Position numbers and translations under genes: made by a program. A DNA stretch of 64,000 nucleotides from Chiridota heheva (Eukaryota; Echinodermata; Holothuroidea; Apodida; Chiridotidae): NCBI GenBank assembly GCA_020152595.1, contig JAIGNY010003040.1, positions 62,001-126,000 of the forward strand, given 5' to 3'. The notes beneath the pieces are model-generated. The model saw only the letters and a list, made by a program, of their open reading frames with translations, was not told where the DNA came from and ran no database searches. Shown in pieces: positions 48,358 to 59,885 of this stretch (within the stretch, counting starts at the first letter, position 1; every line of letters begins with the position of its first letter).

Positions 48358-48822
48358 AGGAGAACTAGATCAAAAAGTGAGGGCACTTGTTTTTTTGCAA
48401 ATTTTACAGGTATATTATCCATCACAGCTACTTCATGCCTCCATAGCTCACAGACAATGTGAGGGCATAGGTCAATCAAATATTCATATTAACTAGAAAA
48501 TTACTATACCATTGTGTGCTAGATAAGCATTGCGTGCTAGATAAGCATTGCGCGCTAGATAAGCATTGCGCGCTAGATAAGCATTGCGCTAGATAAGCAT
48601 TGCGCGCTAGATAATTGCGCTAGATAAGCATTGCGCGCTAGATAAGCATTGCGCGCTAGATAAGCAATGCGCGCTAGATAAGCATTGCGGGCTAGATAAG
48701 CATTGCGCGCTAGATAAGCATTGCGCGCTAGATAAGCATTGCGTGCTAGATAAGCAATCGATTCTCAAAAATTTAAATTTTGTAAAAAATATGCCCTCAC
48801 TTCTCGGTCTATAGTGCTCCTT
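48358..48822. mobile_element. T2/Kolobok-like MITE, AAGTGAGGGC family, copy 2, carrying a minisatellite
   Basis: TTAA (48354-48357) then AGGAGAACTAG and AAAAAGTGAGGGCA. The right end read in reverse is AAGGAGCACTATAGACCGAG then AAGTGAGGGCATA; the right TTAA is not preserved. It is related to the copy at 45652-45926 but longer because of an internal tandem array. Confidence 0.7.
48515..48765. repeat. 18-bp minisatellite inside the MITE
   Basis: TAAGCATTGCGCGCTAGA, about fourteen units, with TGCGCGC replaced in some by TGCGTGC or TGCGC. It contains a GCGC core and CTAG. Confidence 0.95.
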
Positions 48823-49360
48823 TTCTAAAAATTTTTTCAGTGGTACCATCATCAATTACCTCTGATTCACTGTAATTGTAGAATTGATAATATGATTAGT
48901 AGATTTGCATTGATGCATACTGAAATGTATTGCATTGATTGAGTACATATCACTTCCACATAGCTCATCTTACACAGATTAAAGTCTAAAAAGTCTCCCT
49001 CTTCTGTACATTTGGAACTTAAACATGTCACAACTTGCTGTAAATATTTTAGTACCAACAAATATAAAATAAAGTGAATTGTGTCAATCCACTTGATGAG
49101 GATCGGCACTTATAGAAATTATTTGGGGAAGATATCAAATTTCAGAGAATCTACAAGTTTGTTTGAAGTGACTGGTGTAAAAGTCTAATTTAATTGTGTG
49201 ATATTATAGGAGCACTTTTGTGACAATCTTTAGACAAATTTCTCTCAATAAAAATTAATCACTTCTCACTAAATGATTGAAAACACTGTTTCTGTAGATG
49301 GTACAAAAATAAGTTGTGGTACAACTTCTCAATCAAGAACTCCTTAAGCAGCACAACTAA
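48823..49360. other. KCNT intron, no recognised feature
   Basis: AT-rich; nothing recognised. Confidence 0.4.
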
Positions 49361-49949
49361 TTAAAGGAAAGGTATCGTGCCATAAATACATTTATAAGCG
49401 AACGCTGGCAAGCTGATAACATCACTTATGGTTTTCATGGATTGTTCGATTACCAAACACACCGAACATACTTCTCGTCCAACTTTCAAAAACAAACGCT
49501 CCCAAAGAAACAAGGACAGATCCAAAGAAAAAACAAGCCAACTCAAGTTAGACCCAACAGATCTTCCTCCAGATAGCCCTTGCCTCCTTATGGCGTGCAA
49601 CACAAACAATTACAATAACACCCACAACATTATACAATGGAACATCAGGAGCCTTAAGGCCAATTCAGAGGAAATTGACCTACTTGCCACCACCTTCAAC
49701 CCAGTCATCTTCTGCCTACAAGAAACCTTTTGAAAACCACTGACCATTATTCCCTCAACAACTTCACTTGCTACCATAAACACCAAGTGGATGCCGACAG
49801 GGCCTGTGGGAGCGTCTCCATTCTCCTTAGACACGATGTCCCACACAGCCCTGTTTATGTGAACACTGACCTTCAGGCCATCTGTATGTCTTATCTCCCT
49901 CCACAAAACCTTCACTCTTTGCAATATCTATTTCCCCCCAATCAGAGGT

Positions 49950-51050
49950 TGCATTATAATTTTTTGCTTGGCGTATTTGGTCACGACAAGCCCTTGAATT
50001 ACGGTGTATTTTGTAAATTTGCCATCGTATGTACAGGGCACTGCTTAATGTACAGGGCATTGCATAATGTACAAGGCACTGCACGCTAGCGAAGTATGCA
50101 AGTACTTGTTAACACACACACTTGTGTAGGCCTGCCTCGCTAAAGTGAATGGAAATTGCGCTTAAAATACCAAAACCATTAACAAATCAGACTATTATTA
50201 TTATACAAATATTAGGAAAAAGTTCATACCCAATCCTTGTATAATGTTGATTGTTGAATCATAAAATTTGGGTTAACAATCCCAAAATAGATAAGAAAAT
50301 ACTTTTGTTTATCGTATCCAAACTTTCATGAGGTTTTAGAGTACTTTTGTCAACAATAATATACTATTCAGATCTCGAACACCTACTTCTTTACAGTATA
50401 GTAACTTGACTTGCAGATTGTGATCACTTCACAGATACACGATCAACACAATACAAGAGGAAAGTAGAATCCCAGCTAAAAATATTGTTGACAATTGACA
50501 GCCTGCATTCAAAACAACATCAAAACTTTCACATACACTGTTCAGTGTACGTAGATCTCGAAGCAGATCTCAAACACCTACTTCTTTACAGTATAGTAAC
50601 TTGACTTGCAGATTGTGATCACTTCACAGATACACGATCAACACAATACAAGAGGAAAGTAGAATCCCAGCTAAAAATATTGTTGACAATTGACAGCCTG
50701 CATTCAAAACAACATCAAAACTTTCACATACACTGTTCAGTGTACGTACATCATGCATAAGGCCTACGTACTAGCCTATATGTGTTTATGTACAGCACTA
50801 CGGGAATGTTGATTCATTCGGCCGTTATTCTCATAGTTGTTTTTTTCTTTAATTCAAAATCATTTTTGTGTGAAGTAAAACTTTAAACCTCATCAGATAG
50901 GTAAGATGTTCATGATTTTCATTTATGTTAATGAAAAACTCTGGCATAAAATTCCACATGCTATATCTAAATCTTACAATGCAGGTACAACCTGTGTTGT
51001 AAGAAATTTTAGCCATGGCATAATATATGGCAAATTTGTCGTTAACGCGA
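49950..51050. mobile_element. Insertion inside the LINE endonuclease region
   Basis: LINE homology stops after SLQYLFPPNQRL and resumes at ISAPSANVQPTSLNN. The block between has short inverted AAATTTGCCAT words near both sides (50020, 51029), suggesting a DNA element, but ends are not precise. It contains the tandem duplication described separately. Confidence 0.6.
50371..50749. repeat. Nearly exact 184-bp tandem duplication
   Basis: 50371-50554 and 50566-50749 are almost identical, starting GATCTCGAACACCTACTTC / GATCTCAAACACCTACTTC and ending CACTGTTCAGTGTACGTA. The near identity means a recent event or an assembly artefact. Confidence 0.95.
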
Positions 51051-53852
51051 TCTCTGCCCCCAGTGCCAATGTTCAGCCAACCAGCCTTAACAACCTCATC
51101 TCTCAGCTTTCCTCCCCCTTCATCCTTCTTGGTGACTTCAGCGCCCACTACCCCCTGTGGGGCTTTAATACCACCACCCTCAGAGGCAAGCTCATCAACA
51201 ACACTCTTCGACAGCACAGCCTCTCCTTGCTCAACACTAACTCCCTGACCTACCTTCACCCTGCCACAGGCTCCCTCACCTGTATTGACCTGTCTATTTG
51301 TTCCCCCAGCTCCTCCTTCATTTTAGCTAGAAGGTCACTGCTGATCTCTGTGGTAGTGACCACTACCCTCTTCTTATTCACTCCAACCTTTAAAACTATA
51401 CAGATCACACCCCCAATTGGAACCTCAAGAAGAATGACTGGCCCCTTTTCGAAACTCTCTGTGACTCCTACCTCTCCCCCCATCTCCTCGAGGGTGAGGA
51501 TCTCATGTCAAACTTCAGTACCATCTTTATCAACATCGCCACCTGCTCCATCCCCAAAACCCTTAAAATCCCTACCCACCACCCCTCTCCCCCTCCAATT
51601 CCTGGCTTGCTGATGACTACAAAACCACCATCAAGAACAGAAAAAGGGCCGTTAGGAACTTCAAAACTAACCCAACCACTCACAACCTTAACCTGTTTCA
51701 CATCAGCCGTGCCAAAGCCAGGCGCACTATCAAGGACAGTAAAACCAATACTTGGAACAACTTCATCTCTTCTCTCACCACCAACACCCCCACTAAAAAG
51801 ATTTGGAGAATGGTTAACAGTCTCCACGGCAGGATGGGCAAGTCTCCCATCTCCCATCTCTCCTGGAATGGTAACCTTCTCACCACGAAAAAGGATATCG
51901 TTAACCACCTCGCTGCCTCTTTCAGCAACATCGCGTCCTCGGCCAACTATCCCAATGTTTTCAAAGCCAAAAAAGCTCGCGATGAAGCCCGGAGTATCAC
52001 CTTTTCTCTGACAACATCGAGAGCTACAACACTCCTCTAACCCTTGCTGAATTAAAGACATCCACGATGCTGGTTGCACCTCCAAGGGCCCAGATTATAT
52101 CCTCTACCAGTTCCTGAAACCAAACACCCACCCATCCACCCACCCAACTACCAAACACCCACCCAACAACTAAACACTCACCCAACCACCAAACAGGCCA
52201 CCACTACCCTACTCACCATCCTCAACACTTGGTCCTCACACTCCTTTCCCCCCTATCTGGAGGACAGCTATCATCAAGCCTGTCCCTAAATAGGGAAAGC
52301 CAATGAAGCCCCCGTTTCTGCTAAGGTGTAGAAAGCTTAGCCTCTCCTATGCTTTTAGAGCCCTCACCATCACCCAGAACCCTGTTTACAACCTCATTAG
52401 AAACCTTAATTTCTCCACCCTCTTTGATAGGACTAAAACCCTATCCCCTCCCTTCAGCTTACGCATCAAATCAGACCTCCTCCATTGCTTTATCAACCCC
52501 GCCACTATTGGCACCTTCTCCTGGCCCACTTTTCCTCCCTGGGCTACCCTTCTATCCACCTGGGCTTCTCCACTCATCACAAAACCCAAACCCCCCCTAA
52601 TCTCTTCATCAACCTTTACAACCAAATCAAAGACCAACTCTCCAACTACACCTCCATCTTTACTGATGGCTTCAAGAAAGGTTAGATGACAGCTGCTGCT
52701 GCCGTCATCCAAGACATCACCCTCAGTAGCAGGCTTCCCGACTAGTCCATCTTCTCGGCCAAGGCCATCCTCCTCCCCCTCAACTTTATTGAGTACTCCC
52801 CGCTCAGCCACTTTGTCATCTTCTCTGACTTCAAAGCTGGCCTTACTTCTTTACTCAATCTCAAATAGGATAACCCCACATCCCACCTCCTCCGTAAACC
52901 CCCTTCCCCCTCCCTTACAGGCAAAGTATTATTTTCTTCTGAATATCCGGCCATGTTGGCATCCCTGGCAATGACAGAGCTGATGCAGCTGCCAAGCTTG
53001 TCGTCAACCTACCCCTTTTTCTTAAAACCCTTTCTGACATAAAACCGCTTATCGCTTCCCTTGTTTGTGACCCCTGGCAAACCTCATGGGACTCCCAATT
53101 TGATAACAAACTCCACGTCATCCAGCCCATATCTCCAATCAAACCCACCATCCACAACCTCTCCTGTGTCGACAACATTCACATTACCCACCTTAGAATA
53201 GGTCACACCCACCTCACTCACTTCCACCTCCTTATTGTCTCCCCCACCTCTCTGCAACAATTGCCATTGCACCTTCACAGTCCATCACGTCCTCCTTGCT
53301 TTCCCCCTGTACAACCTTCCCAGAACTTCCCTTGCTCCCCACAACTCAATTGCCCAGCTCTTCCAGAAAAACCCTCTGGATGAAATGATCTACTTCTTTC
53401 ATCATGCTTTCCTCTACAACAATATTTAGTCCTCCTCTCCCACCCCTCTTTCTCTACTTTGTTTTTTATTCACCCATGCACTTCCTCTCTTGTTCTCATT
53501 TGTCTGGCTTTTAGTTCCCGTGTTTCTCTCAATTTCCCCCTGTTTTCTTTTCTTCCTACCTCTGGAATGATCTAACCTCTCAGGCACAATTTGACCCTCA
53601 CTGTTGTGGTGCCATTAAGCCCTCATCAAACAAACACACATTTCCGGTTTTCAATTTCTCCTATTGATTGCGGGAAATCTGAGATGTTATTGATCGTGCA
53701 TCCATAGGACTGAAGATAGGGCCTACATTTGTCATTGATAGCATCACAGATTTCTCGCAATCTATAAAGAAAATTGAAAACCAGAAGTGACTTTATTGGC
53801 ACAACGGCGTTCACTTCTGAATTTTTTTATGGGACAATACCTTTCCTTTAAG

Positions 53853-54679
53853 TCAAAAGATAACAAGATCATCACTATGTGATGAGTATAACAAGTTCTC
53901 AAGAGTATGGTAGTGTACATGTTATACTCGTCTTTGTTGCTGGCCTCTGGTTGCTACTAGCTTTTTCAGAGGGGTGTTCCACTTCTTTCAGAAGTCATCT
54001 ACATTTTACAAGAAAGTTTTACTTTAAATTCTTGATATTTTTTGCTGTAATTTTTTTAATGCTGCATACAGTTCCCCAACACATAAAGATACACTACTGA
54101 TTTCATTGATTCCTCTCTAAATTGTGTTTGAGGTGCCCCCCAATTTATGCTGACTGACCCTAATTGCTACTTTGTAAATGCCCCTTCTTGCTCCTGCCAC
54201 TGTGCCCCTTTCTGGTTCAAGTTAGTGGTTTGTGTTGTTAAGTGATGAGGGGAGTCAATGAAGTTCTTCTGTGATGCTGTTTGTAGGATTTAAATGGTTG
54301 AACCTGAATGTTGTTGAAGATAAGAATGGAAGTAAATACAGTAGAATATGTGACTCAACCTATGACCAGAGTTTTATGAAATTGATGTGTGTAGTTGCTG
54401 CAAATTTTCTTTTACTGAAAATTCAAAATCTTCAGATGTCAGACTGTATAACTGATGTTTGTACTGCAGTACAGGCCAGGAATCAGTTGTAGCCTTATTG
54501 CCTTAATTTACATCGAACCATGACCAAGTCCTTAAATGTGCCATTACTGATTCAATCAAAGTAATAGAACTGCAGTCAATCATTACTTATGTAGGCCTAT
54601 TGAACCTATTTAACCTATTTAATGCTCTCTCCTATTTATGAAAAAAAAATTGTTTTTTTTTTCCTTCTTATTTTTGTAG
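53853..54679. other. KCNT intron before loop exon b
   Basis: No gene or bounded repeat. It ends in a strong pyrimidine tract (54647-54676) that leads into the acceptor of the next exon. Confidence 0.45.
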
Positions 54680-54730
54680 CTGTTTACCATGCATTCCAAT
54701 TACTTCTTCAGCTGTCAAGGAAATCAGATG
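54680..54730 (+). CDS. KCNT (Slo2) potassium channel, S1-S2 loop exon, version b (alternative)
   Basis: A strong pyrimidine tract and TTTTTGTAG acceptor; donor ATG|GTGAGT. Length is 51 bp, phase 2 in and out, the same as exon a. Joined to the S1 exon it gives GCCLPCIPITSSAVKEIR and a split Trp codon. Vertebrate KCNT1 ends this loop with EINW; here EIRW. The Cys-rich start is also kept, but there is no N-glycosylation sequon, unlike version a. Using both exons would also stay in frame, but either alone gives a loop near the vertebrate length (about 20 residues). No transcript evidence is available to me. Confidence 0.75.
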
Positions 54731-54777
54731 GTGAGTACTATTCAGGCATAGAAAATATATATCAGAACCAGGCTTTG

Positions 54778-55200
54778 TCTGGTGCCACAGGTGGGTGTCT
54801 GGTGCCACAGGTGGGTAGACGTTGGTCGGGTGGATGGTTGGTGGTTGGGTGGGTGTTTGGTGGGTGGTCGGGTAGGTGGTCCGGTGGTTGGTCGGGTCGG
54901 TGGTCGGGTTGGTGGTCGGGTCGGGTGGGTGGTGGGTGGGTGGTGGTGGTGGGTGGGGTGGGTGGTCTGGTGGGTGGTCGGTGGTCTGGTGGGTGGTCGG
55001 AGGTCGAGTGGGTGGGTGGTCAGGTGGGTGGTGGGTGGTCTGATGGGTGGTTGGTGGGTGAGTGGCCGGTGGTTGGGTGGGTGGTGGGTGGGTGGACGGG
55101 TGGGTGTTTGGTGGGTGGTCGATGGGTGAGTGGTCGGGTGGGTGGTTGGTGGTCGGGTGGGTGTTTGGTGTTTAGGTGGGTGGTCGGTGGTTGGAGGGGA
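54778..55200. repeat. G-rich GGTGGGTGGTCGGGT array
   Basis: Irregular units of GGGTGGGTGGT, GGTCGGGTGG and GGTTGGTGG fill 420 bp of the sense strand, starting 47 nt after the donor of loop exon b. Runs of G2-G4 at short spacing could form G-quadruplexes in DNA and in the pre-mRNA. The long open frame through the exon and the array is an artefact. Confidence 0.95.
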
Positions 55201-56483
55201 TTGGAGTGGGGTTTGGGGTTAGTGAGATGGTGTTTGACTTCATATATACTGAACATCATATCACTGCATGGCAATCAAATTTTTTTTGCCTGCACGTACA
55301 ACATATACTTCTCTTGTATCTTAAATGTGCATCATGGTGCTTTTGTCCATAGAGATAATGACTACAAACTTTATGTGAATTATTTTAATTTTATTCACTT
55401 ATTCTTAAAAACGTTCAACAAATAGTTATGTACATTCATATTTATTGTAATTCATTGGAAAATTGTATATTCAAATATTCACCAGATGTGTTAACCACAA
55501 ACATAAAGTAAAAGTTTTTTATTTTAGAATTGTAGGTGTAAAAAAAAAAAAAAAGGAATTTGGTATTCAAAATCATTCTATCAAATGTACTCCAATCCAA
55601 TGCTCAATTATCCAGGGTGTGATTGTGCATATAATCACAGCTTGTAGAAATCAATGCCTTCTTCATTCAATTGATCCAGATATTGATGCAAAATTGACTA
55701 ATTCTTCTCTTACATGAATGTTTATCCCACTTTCAGCCTCACAATTGATTATTCTATCCCTTCTGAATGATTTTCTAAAAAGCTTCGTGATCAGAATATA
55801 TTCACACATGTACAATGAAAGAGGATGAAAAAAAGAGAGTAATTTATTTCACGGTGTTAGTTGTGTGCGCTGATATTACAGATGGATATGCGCTGCAGCC
55901 ATTTCAAAAACAGAGCAACTCGGTCTGTGATACACAAGGAGTGTTTTTGATTGAGGGGAAGAGAGTAAGGTAGCTGTTAAGGTTTTAAGATCTAGGATCA
56001 TTTCTTCCAGCAGCTAAATCTATTATCATGAGTGATAACAGTGCGATCAAAATTCTTGGTAGATGAACCAGTAGGGATAGAAATTATACACTTTGAATTC
56101 ACTTTGTTTGTTAGAAACTGTAATGGATGCTAGAGGCAGTCTTTAATTGTTTAGAATAAACTCTATATCAGTTTTGTAAAATGAAAATCCATTTTGTGTG
56201 AATTGCAGTAATTAGAAAGGAAAATATGATGTTTCCAGGAGAAGCATTCCTTCCACTGATAACTCACAAAATTAGTGAATGCAATTGCAATTAAAAGGAT
56301 GAAAAAAGAAGAGAGTAATTTATTTCTTAGTATTAGCTCTGTATGCTGATATTACAGATGAATATTTCCTGCAGCCACTTAAAATACAAGGCATCTCCTC
56401 TATTTCTAAGGAGTGTTTCTAATTAGGAGGAAGATGTAAGGAGCTGTTAGAGGCAGGTCAATTTATGAGAAAAAACAAGTAAC
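55201..56483. other. No exon recognised
   Basis: AT-rich. A loosely repeated pair of blocks, each with GAAAAAAGAGAGTAATTTATTTC-type text, then TTACAGATGGATAT or TTACAGATGAATAT (near 55830-55890 and 56300-56365), suggests an old duplication. The next KCNT exon was not found. Confidence 0.45.
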
Positions 56484-58558
56484 CCCTACCCAACAAATTC
56501 TAACAAAACATTTTTTCGTTGTTTGAGAAGCTACTGGATGATCTGAGTGGCAAAAAGAAGGTCTTTCAATTTCTGACCCATGGAAGTGGGTTAAAACTGG
56601 GTCACATCCAAGATACCCGCCGCCGCGACCCGGAAAAAGAAGTAAAGGGCTATAACTTCCTGAATATTTCGGATAGAACAATGATTTGTGGTTGTACCCT
56701 ATGGTTTAAAGATCAGGTTACTCATTGCTGCAAACAAATTATGACCTGACCCCGGAAGTGGGTTAAAACTGGGTTAAATCCAAGATGGCTGCTCCGCCGC
56801 ACCCTCTGCCGAAAATAAGGCAAATGGCTGTAAATTCCTTAATATTTGGGATAGAACAATAACTTTTGTCTCTACTCCATGGGTCTATGGGTCAAGCAAC
56901 TTATTGCTACCAATACAACTGTGACCTGATCCTGAAAGTGGGTTAAAACTTTGTAAATCCAAGATGGCTGTCACTGACCCTAAAAATTGGATAAATGACT
57001 GTAACATAATTTTGGGATAGAACAATGTTTTTGGTTTTACTGTATGGTTTTAAGGATCATTGGTAGAGATGAAATCACGACCTGACCCCTGGAAGTGGGA
57101 TAAAACAAGATCAAATCCAAAATGGCTGCTGCCGCCGGACCCTGAAAATAAGGTAAACAGCTGCAACTTTCCTCAATGTTTGTGATAGAACAATGAGTTT
57201 TGTTCTGCTTCATGGTGTTAAGGGTCAAGCAACTCATTGCTGCAGAGAGAATTGTGACCTGCCTCCCGGAAGTGGGTTAAAACTGGGTCACATCTAAGTT
57301 GGCCGCCGACCCTGAAAAGTGGGTAAACGACTGTAACTTACTTAATATTTGGGAAAGAACAATACATTTTGTCTCTCAGTGGTTTTCAATTCATTGCTGC
57401 CAATAGAATTATGACCCAATGATTTAAACCTTAAACAGTTAAAGATGGCAGTCAATATGGCTGTCTGCATTTACAAAAATGTGAAGGCATCAGTGCGGTG
57501 CCAATAACTTTCATACTTTTTAACATAGGCCAGATAATTAGGCCACAGAATTTGCTTCTTATGAATAGTTTTAGGTGCCTTTATTTATTAACAATGAGCA
57601 GGATGGCCACCAAAATATTGATGATTTCAGTTTGAAACTTTATTTATGTTTCATAATGATACATTCCAAGATTTTACTGTAAGATTTAATGAAAAAGCTG
57701 TACACATACACAAACACAAAGTTATCAAATAACATTTTTAACATTAAAATTAAGACATGTAACATTTGGGCAAAACAGATGTGTCGGGTGTCTTTTAGGT
57801 GTATCCATCAGCACCAAACAGGTGGATTTGCAAGAAACTCAGCAGAAGACAAAAGCCTTACTGCTGCTCATGCCCATTCAAAATCATATGCACGTCTGGG
57901 TCATCCCAATTTTGGCCGTGCAATGTCTGCTAAACTGGTCTTGAATCTGAGAAGATGACAAATCGATTATGGAAATCACAAACTATGTAGCTCAGGGCAA
58001 GCAAGATGACCCCCAATTCAGCTGTGAACAGGTGAAGGTGGGGTTCCATCAGAGAGAGTCTGCAACAGTCCTGGGCCTCGGCAGCCATCTTGGATTTGAC
58101 CCAGTTTTAACCACTTCTAGGGGTCAGGTCACAATTTTTTTGCAATAATGAGTTGCTTGACCTTTAAAATCATGGAGTAAAAAAAACCTCATTGTTCTAT
58201 CTTAAATATGGAAGTTACAGCCATTTTCTTATTTTTGGGGTCCCAGAGCCGTGGCAGCCGTCTTGGATTTGACCCAGTTTTAACCCACTTTAGGGTCAGG
58301 TCACAATTCTTTCTACAGAAATGAGCTGCCTGACCCTTAAAGCCATAGAGTGGAACTGAAAATCATTGTTCTATCACAAATATTAAGGAAGTTACAGCCA
58401 TTTATCCAATTTTAGGGTCTGTGGCGGCCATCTTGATGTGACCCAGTTTTAACCCACTTTCCGGTATCAGAATTTGATAGACTTTTTGTCTGTCACTCAC
58501 AACATCCAATAGGCCCTAAAACTGTTGACAGACCTGTTGTTAGAATTTGTTGGGGTCT
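56484..58558. mobile_element. Inverted-repeat element with ~175-bp tandem units in both arms
   Basis: The ends pair: CCAACAAATTCTAACAA at 56490-56506 and its reverse complement at 58537-58553. The left arm holds five units (GGAAGTGGGTTAAAACTGGG, CCAAGATGGC, GGATAGAACAATG, AGGGTCAAGCAACTCATTGC) at 56573-57470. The right arm holds two to three in reverse (58080-58470). The core 57470-58075 differs and contains a LINE RNase H remnant. The CAAGATGGC(C)GCC word in each unit resembles a YY1 site. Confidence 0.75.
57880..58075 (-). mobile_element. RNase H fragment of a non-LTR element
   Basis: The minus strand reads LFTAELGVILLALSYIV then FHNRFVIFSDSRP, matching the AEL...AL and IFSDS blocks of RNase H in I-group LINEs, followed by a stop and decay. 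It sits in the core of the inverted-repeat element 56484-58558. Related to, but not the same copy as, the LINE at 49437. Confidence 0.6.
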
Positions 58559-59559
58559 GATGATATATTGAACTGCCTATTAAGGGTTCTAGACAAGTCT
58601 TTTCACCTAGCAACTAACTGTTATCATGAGTGCATCCATTGCTTGTGATCAGAATTCTTGGATATCTGAAGCAGCGGGGAATTGAAAATGCATTTTGAAT
58701 TTTTTTTTGTTTTTGGGAATACAATTGATATCTTGAGGCAGTTTTGGTTACTCAAAGTGAAATGCATTTCTTGTCAATTGCTGGAGATTTACATGTAGAG
58801 GAAAAATATGAATCCATTTGTGTTTCAAGAAGAGTCATAGTAACACAATATGAGTGAATACAGTTTGCAATCAAATTGGTGGAATAGGAAGTACATTTTG
58901 AAATTATTTTGTTTTTTTGACTTTACATCTAGAGTCATCTTTAAGTTGGTTGAATTATTTTAAAATTTACTGAAAAATATTGACAAATGAAAATGCATTT
59001 TATTCAAGGTGCAGAAATTAGAGGGAAATATTGTGAAATCATTTAGTGCTTCTATTTTAGAGAATGTCATTACTTCTGACCCTTTAACAGAATGTGTACA
59101 TGCATCTTCCTAGCAATATTTCTGGGGGATGAACAGATGGGACTAGAAATTGCGCATTTGGAATTCATTTTTGTAAAGGACAATTAGATAAGGCCATAAG
59201 ATTGTTTTAAAATATATTAAAAATCATGGAGAGAGAAGAGGAATTTATATTAAAATAAGTTGATAAAGTCTTATATATATCGAAAAAACTGTCCCTTGAT
59301 CAGCGAGTTTGCTGCTAAAATACCAAGCTTCCAAAACCTTACTAATTTGTAAGGCATGCATTCACCAAACATTCCCCATTCACCTACTATCACCCATTTA
59401 CTATCCCAACCCACCTTTTGCCATCCACTCATCTACCAAATATACTCTTAACCAACTCAACCTCCCCCCCAGCATAAAGATAAAAAATGGTATCATATAT
59501 AATTTTGGTAACATAATAGATTATTTTTCATAAAAGAAATAATACCTGAACTTTCCAGA
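58559..59559. other. No gene seen
   Basis: AT-rich; nothing recognised. Confidence 0.4.
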
Positions 59560-59885
59560 TTACACCTCACCCCCACCATCTCAATATCAGATCTTTACAA
59601 GAACAATCCTACCTCCAACTTCATCATCTTTCTCCGCAACAGCAATTTATTCCACCTGATCTAAACCTCCCTTCTCTGCCTTACTTTCCTTACCTTCCTT
59701 TAATTTCCTTAACTTCTTTCCCTTATTCACCTTCTCTCCCACCTTCCATCTATCCCACCTCTCTTTCCTCTCTGTCCTCACTCAAGCACCTTAGGTTTTA
59801 ACACCCTCTTGGCACATTTGACTCTTGACTCACGGTGCCGTTAAACATCAACAAACCAAACTAAACTAAACCAAATTTGAAAAAA
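59560..59885 (+). mobile_element. 3' end of an I-group LINE, 5'-truncated
   Basis: The terminal codons LYKNNPTSNFIIFLRNSNLF then HLI and stop, a C/T-rich 3' UTR, GGCACATTTGACTCTTGACT, CACGGTGCCGTTAAAC and the AAACC/AAACT tail match the copy at 40370-40690 and the 3' end of the LINE at 49437. The three share a recent common family. Confidence 0.8.

Larger units (their letters stand above)
49437..53645 (+). mobile_element. I-group LINE with endonuclease, reverse transcriptase and RNase H remnants
   Basis: Flanked by the duplication GGTTTTC (49430-49436 and 53646-53652). Apurinic endonuclease: IIQWNIRSLKANSEEIDLLA and FCLQETF at about 49626-49730, then FILLGDFSAHYPLWG and THPATG-type text with ATGSLTCIDLSICSPSS at about 51115-51310. 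Pre-RT and RT-like segments run to about 52400 in changing frames. RNase H: IFTDGFKK, then FSAKAILLPL and FVIFSDFKAGL at about 52650-52860, followed by a C-terminal region ending LYNNI and stop (53429). The 3' UTR ends TGTGGTGCCATTAAG. Many frame changes and stops: not functional. An unrelated ~1.1-kb block at about 49950-51050 interrupts the endonuclease. RNase H after RT is typical of the I group. Confidence 0.85.
49365..53847. mobile_element. T2/Kolobok-like foldback MITE, split by a LINE
   Basis: TTAA lies at 49361-49364 and 53848-53851. About 70 bp at the left (AGGAAAGGTATCGTGCCATA, AGCGAACGC, CACTTATGGTTTTC) is the inverse of the right end (AGGAAAGGTATTGTCCCATA, AGTGAACGC, CACTTCTGGTTTTC when read in reverse). 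A further 50-bp hairpin (TTGATTGCGGGAAATCTG against CAGATTTCTCGCAATCTA) lies at 53653-53786. Without the LINE the MITE is about 270 bp. Confidence 0.85.

Noticed and set aside
54622-55425. Long plus-strand open frame through KCNT loop exon b and the GGTGGGT array (Gly/Trp/Val-rich)
   Set aside because: The exon uses another frame and has a donor at 54731; the rest is repeat DNA read as protein.
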